A stretch of 64,000 bases of DNA from Tritrichomonas musculus (taxonomy: Eukaryota > Parabasalia > Tritrichomonadida > Tritrichomonadidae). The stretch is from positions 5,270,001-5,334,000 of the forward strand of contig JAPFFF010000010.1 of assembly GCA_039105265.1 (NCBI GenBank). Reading direction: 5' to 3'. The notes beneath the pieces were generated by a model. It was not told where the DNA came from and ran no database searches. It saw only the letters and a list, made by a program, of their open reading frames with translations. Shown here in pieces: positions 61,675 to 64,000 of the stretch; position 1 is the stretch's first letter, and the number at the start of each line of letters is the position of its first letter. The position numbers were made by a program, and so were the translations under genes.

Positions 61675-61983
61675 ATGTCTAATTGCAAGACATCAGAAAT
61701 TGTTCAAACTGTGGCCCCAATCGCAGTCACAGCAGTAACATCTCTCTTCCTTTGGTTAAAGATCAGAAACGTCGAAAACAAACAAGATCAAATTATCGAA
61801 GACCTTGAAGATATCAAAGAAAGTATTTCTGGTGAAGCTCTTGCATCTGCCATTTTAAGAGCAACAGCACTCCAAGAAGAGCAAGAAAAGAAGGATAAGA
61901 AAGATAAGAAAAAGAAGAAGGGAAAGAAAGATAAGAAGAAGGGAAAGAAAGATAAGAAGAAGGATAAGAAGAAGAAGAAGTGA
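61675..61983 (+). CDS. small membrane protein with polylysine tail
   Basis: 102 residues. An N-terminal hydrophobic span (about 10-28, VQTVAPIAVTAVTSLFLWLK), a short coiled coil (NVENKQDQIIEDLEDIKESI) and a tail from about 68 made almost only of Lys/Asp/Gly (KKDKKDKKKKKGKKDKKK). Such architecture suits a signal-anchored protein with a cytosolic basic tail binding acidic lipid or RNA (inference). A GAAAAAGTG motif lies 20 bases before the ATG. It sits 137 bp after the right target duplication of the G-rich element. Confidence 0.75.
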   Translation: MSNCKTSEIVQTVAPIAVTAVTSLFLWLKIRNVENKQDQIIEDLEDIKESISGEALASAILRATALQEEQEKKDKKDKKKKKGKKDKKKGKKDKKKDKKKKK

Positions 61984-62163
61984 ATAGAATAAAAGTTTTA
62001 GTTACGATAATTTTTTTATTTTACGCTCTTTTTTATAAATATTTTTTTTCCTCATTGAAGCTTTGAGTTTAAAATTTACAATAAAAAAATACAATGAAAG
62101 TTGATAGAAGTAATTATATTTACAAAAAAATAATAACAAATGAATAGTAATAATGAATTAATA

Positions 62164-63192
62164 TTATATACGCGAAGAGTTTCCGTTCAAAAAATTAAGG
62201 ACAATTTTAAGGCATCCTCCACAGCAAATATCTTCATTCTGTTCATCCATGATTTCCACTGAATCGCGTACTATTTTCTGTACATCCCAATTTCTATTTC
62301 GTTGAATACTCATTGCCATTTCATCTGCCATTTGAGGAATAGGAACTTGTCTGATATGTGCCACACTTAAACATCTCACATAATCATTAACTTTTTCCAT
62401 ATGTTGGACAATGTAATCCCAAATTAATAGCAAATCATGAGCGTTATGTTCGTCTGCAAAAAATGTCAATTCCCATTTCATTGCATATTGTAAGGCATGA
62501 TGATTGCATTGTGTTAAAAGAGATGCTATTTCTGGTTCTTCACGTTCGAGTAAAATATCTAGTTTTGAAAAATGGCTTTCAAGAAAAGGCATATTTTCAA
62601 TATTGCGGCCAACTTGCAAATGTGAAATCCACACTTGAGATAAATAAAAGGCCATTGCTTCTGCAAAAGAACGGTTAAGTCCACCTCGAGTTGAAAAAAA
62701 TAAAGATACGAGGTAAGATACCCAAACGAAACGGTCATTTCCTTGTGTATAAGACAAATCTTGGTTTTCATGATTGATAAGAGTAATTATCCTTTGAGCT
62801 CGAACTTTTGCATCATCAAGATAATGTGGTTGAATTCCCATTTCATCAGTAAGCCTCTTAAACCATATTATCGTTCGAACCGTATCGCCTTCGACAATAG
62901 TTTTCGTCTGTGTAGGCAATATAGATAATGGTGAAGTAAAGTTGTTTGGTAAAACATTGATTAAAAGCCGAATGTATCGATCATATAGATCTTTAAATGC
63001 AGAAAGCCAACGAGACCTGAATGGAGGAATAATGTGCATCTTAATCATCCAACATAAAAATCGTGCCCCAGTATGTTTATAAATATCTGTTGAAAGTAGA
63101 AAACGGTCCGCATCTGAATTATTGTATATATCGCCTGATTGTGAAAGTAAAGCTGCTCTTATGTTATCAGGCTTTATATCTGGGAAATCCAT
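62164..63192 (-). CDS. TBC-domain (Rab GAP-like) protein
   Basis: 342 residues. Helical throughout. The C-terminal half follows the TBC plan: GNDRFVWVSYLVSLFF, LNRSFAEAMAFYLSQVWISH, FSKLDILLEREEPEIASLLT, YAMKWELTFFADEHNAHDLL, LIWDYIVQHMEKVNDYV (the FxxEhxxxxxLxIWD signature). The arginine and glutamine fingers (IxxDxxR, YxQ) are not clearly present, so it may bind Rabs without GAP activity. It ends with a cysteine patch DICCGGCLKI. The start ATG is preceded by stops. Confidence 0.75.
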   Translation of the reverse strand: MDFPDIKPDNIRAALLSQSGDIYNNSDADRFLLSTDIYKHTGARFLCWMIKMHIIPPFRSRWLSAFKDLYDRYIRLLINVLPNNFTSPLSILPTQTKTIVEGDTVRTIIWFKRLTDEMGIQPHYLDDAKVRAQRIITLINHENQDLSYTQGNDRFVWVSYLVSLFFSTRGGLNRSFAEAMAFYLSQVWISHLQVGRNIENMPFLESHFSKLDILLEREEPEIASLLTQCNHHALQYAMKWELTFFADEHNAHDLLLIWDYIVQHMEKVNDYVRCLSVAHIRQVPIPQMADEMAMSIQRNRNWDVQKIVRDSVEIMDEQNEDICCGGCLKIVLNFLNGNSSRI

Positions 63193-63455
63193 TATGAAAA
63201 AAAATTGTTTACAAAATTGATCGCTAAGGTTATTTTATTGATAGAATGTACGTTAAATTGAGAAGTTTTTTTTTGTATTTGACCAAATAATAGTTTAAAT
63301 TTATTCTATGTAACTTTTTTAATATGTAAAAGGTCTGATCATGTTTTATATTTTACTCAATATAAAAAATAAAGTTGAAGAACGATTTATCATAAAAACA
63401 TTTTTTAGTATATGAATAAAGATATTTATTTTATTCTGAACAAAATACTTATTTT

Positions 63456-64000
63456 TCAAACAATATTTATATTATCAGCAAATGTAGGAATTGATTTTTC
63501 AAATGAATGGTATCTAGTTCTAATCACAGGAACTCCAATCGATCCTTTTATATTTCTTTGGCAAATAGCTAATACGTGAGAAGTTTTATAGGAAACAGGA
63601 TGTGATTCATCCATTCTTGTTAATTCCTCCATTGTCAATTCAGGTGATTCTTCTTCTTCGGAAGCAAAAGTTATAGTGTTTTCATTTTTTGAAGGAAGAA
63701 CAATTTTTCTTCCATCTGGACATAAACAATCTTTAAATTGGCACAAAAATGGAAAAGAACTGATTTTTGCCTCTTCTACAAAAAATGGATTGCGGACAAG
63801 ATCACTCATTGAAAGCCTCTTTTCAGGTTCTATTACAATCATTTGTTTAATAATATCAACTAATTCAGGAGGTGTAGACGAACGAAGCGAAAAATTTGCT
63901 GTTAAAATGCATCGTTTTAATTTTCCTATTGTATCGCACCTCCATGGTGATTGACCTGTAATTAAATGTGCAAAAAGCACTCCTAGAGCCCAAATATCTG
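63456..64000 (-). CDS. protein kinase, C-terminal part (runs off window)
   Basis: Open to the window edge. It begins in subdomain IX (DIWALGVLFAHLITGQSPWR) and continues through ANFSLRSSTPPELVDIIKQM and EPEKRLSMSDLVRNPFF (subdomain XI Arg), the end of a CAMK/AMPK-like catalytic domain. A tail of about 100 residues follows with an acidic stretch (ASEEEESPELTMEELTRM). The catalytic loop lies beyond 64000, so activity cannot be judged. Confidence 0.88.
   Translation of the reverse strand, partial: DIWALGVLFAHLITGQSPWRCDTIGKLKRCILTANFSLRSSTPPELVDIIKQMIVIEPEKRLSMSDLVRNPFFVEEAKISSFPFLCQFKDCLCPDGRKIVLPSKNENTITFASEEEESPELTMEELTRMDESHPVSYKTSHVLAICQRNIKGSIGVPVIRTRYHSFEKSIPTFADNINIV

Noticed and set aside
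1-64000. tRNA, rRNA, snRNA genes and CRISPR arrays
   Set aside because: No T-loop-like GGTTCRA boxes with matching stems, no rRNA-like segments, no U6 ACAGAGA outside coiled-coil codons, and no regularly spaced repeat arrays were seen by eye; a covariance-model scan would settle the RNAs.

Overview
The window is nuclear DNA of a very AT-rich, gene-dense, intron-poor flagellated protist. A parabasalid close to Tritrichomonas/Trichomonas fits best. The evidence is an RCC1-repeat/TKL-like kinase fusion, BTB-like/ankyrin and ARM-like proteins, an intraflagellar-transport gene (IFT52), standard-code stops (TAA, TAG and TGA), single-exon genes separated by short AT-rich spacers, and one predicted 27-bp intron ending in a CTAAC-TATCAG box. 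The species is inferred from gene content, not proven.

Layout. 1-4134: AT-rich DNA, then an RCC1-like/kinase gene. 4500-13400 is an accessory region: fragments of a HAD phosphatase and a protein kinase, a degenerate transposase split by a tyrosine-recombinase transposon (6921-8973) with compound inverted ends, a block of CCCC/GGGG-rich DNA, a decayed coiled-coil repeat, a Mutator-like transposase relic and long poly-A runs. 13791-28428: housekeeping and signalling genes (Mtr4 helicase, CK2 beta, IFT52, an AT-hook protein, an ARM-like protein, a BTB/ankyrin protein, a PPP phosphatase). 29031-36132: a giant Lys/Glu-rich membrane-anchored protein, proteasome ATPase Rpt3, and a U2AF large-subunit-like splicing factor whose first exon is separated by the 27-bp intron. 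36320-41641: a broken ankyrin gene, a small acidic protein, a MITE and two fossil reading frames. 42077-50804: a Rab-like GTPase, isoprenylcysteine methyltransferase (which may act on the C-terminal cysteines of prenylated proteins such as that Rab), coiled-coil proteins, a bromodomain protein and an unknown helical protein. 50908-55263: a USP7-like deubiquitinase with two MATH-like modules. 55264-61674: mostly gene-poor, with a Myb pseudogene, an HMCES (SRAP) gene with a PIP-like box, a second MITE, and an 868-bp G-run-rich element flanked by a perfect 10-bp duplication. 61675-64000: a small membrane/polylysine protein, a TBC-domain protein and the 3' part of a kinase that runs off the window.

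The genes do not form operons. Functional links are at the pathway level: Mtr4, U2AF2 and the bromodomain protein in RNA and chromatin work; Rpt3 and USP7 in ubiquitin-proteasome turnover; Rab, TBC and ICMT in membrane traffic; several kinases and phosphatases in signalling. The less ordinary content lies in the mobile DNA. Three unrelated inverted-repeat elements each carry duplicated short motifs in their ends, and C/G-run blocks stand out from the AT background. The other points of interest are the mini-intron in a splicing-factor gene and a rise in GC toward the 3' ends of several genes.
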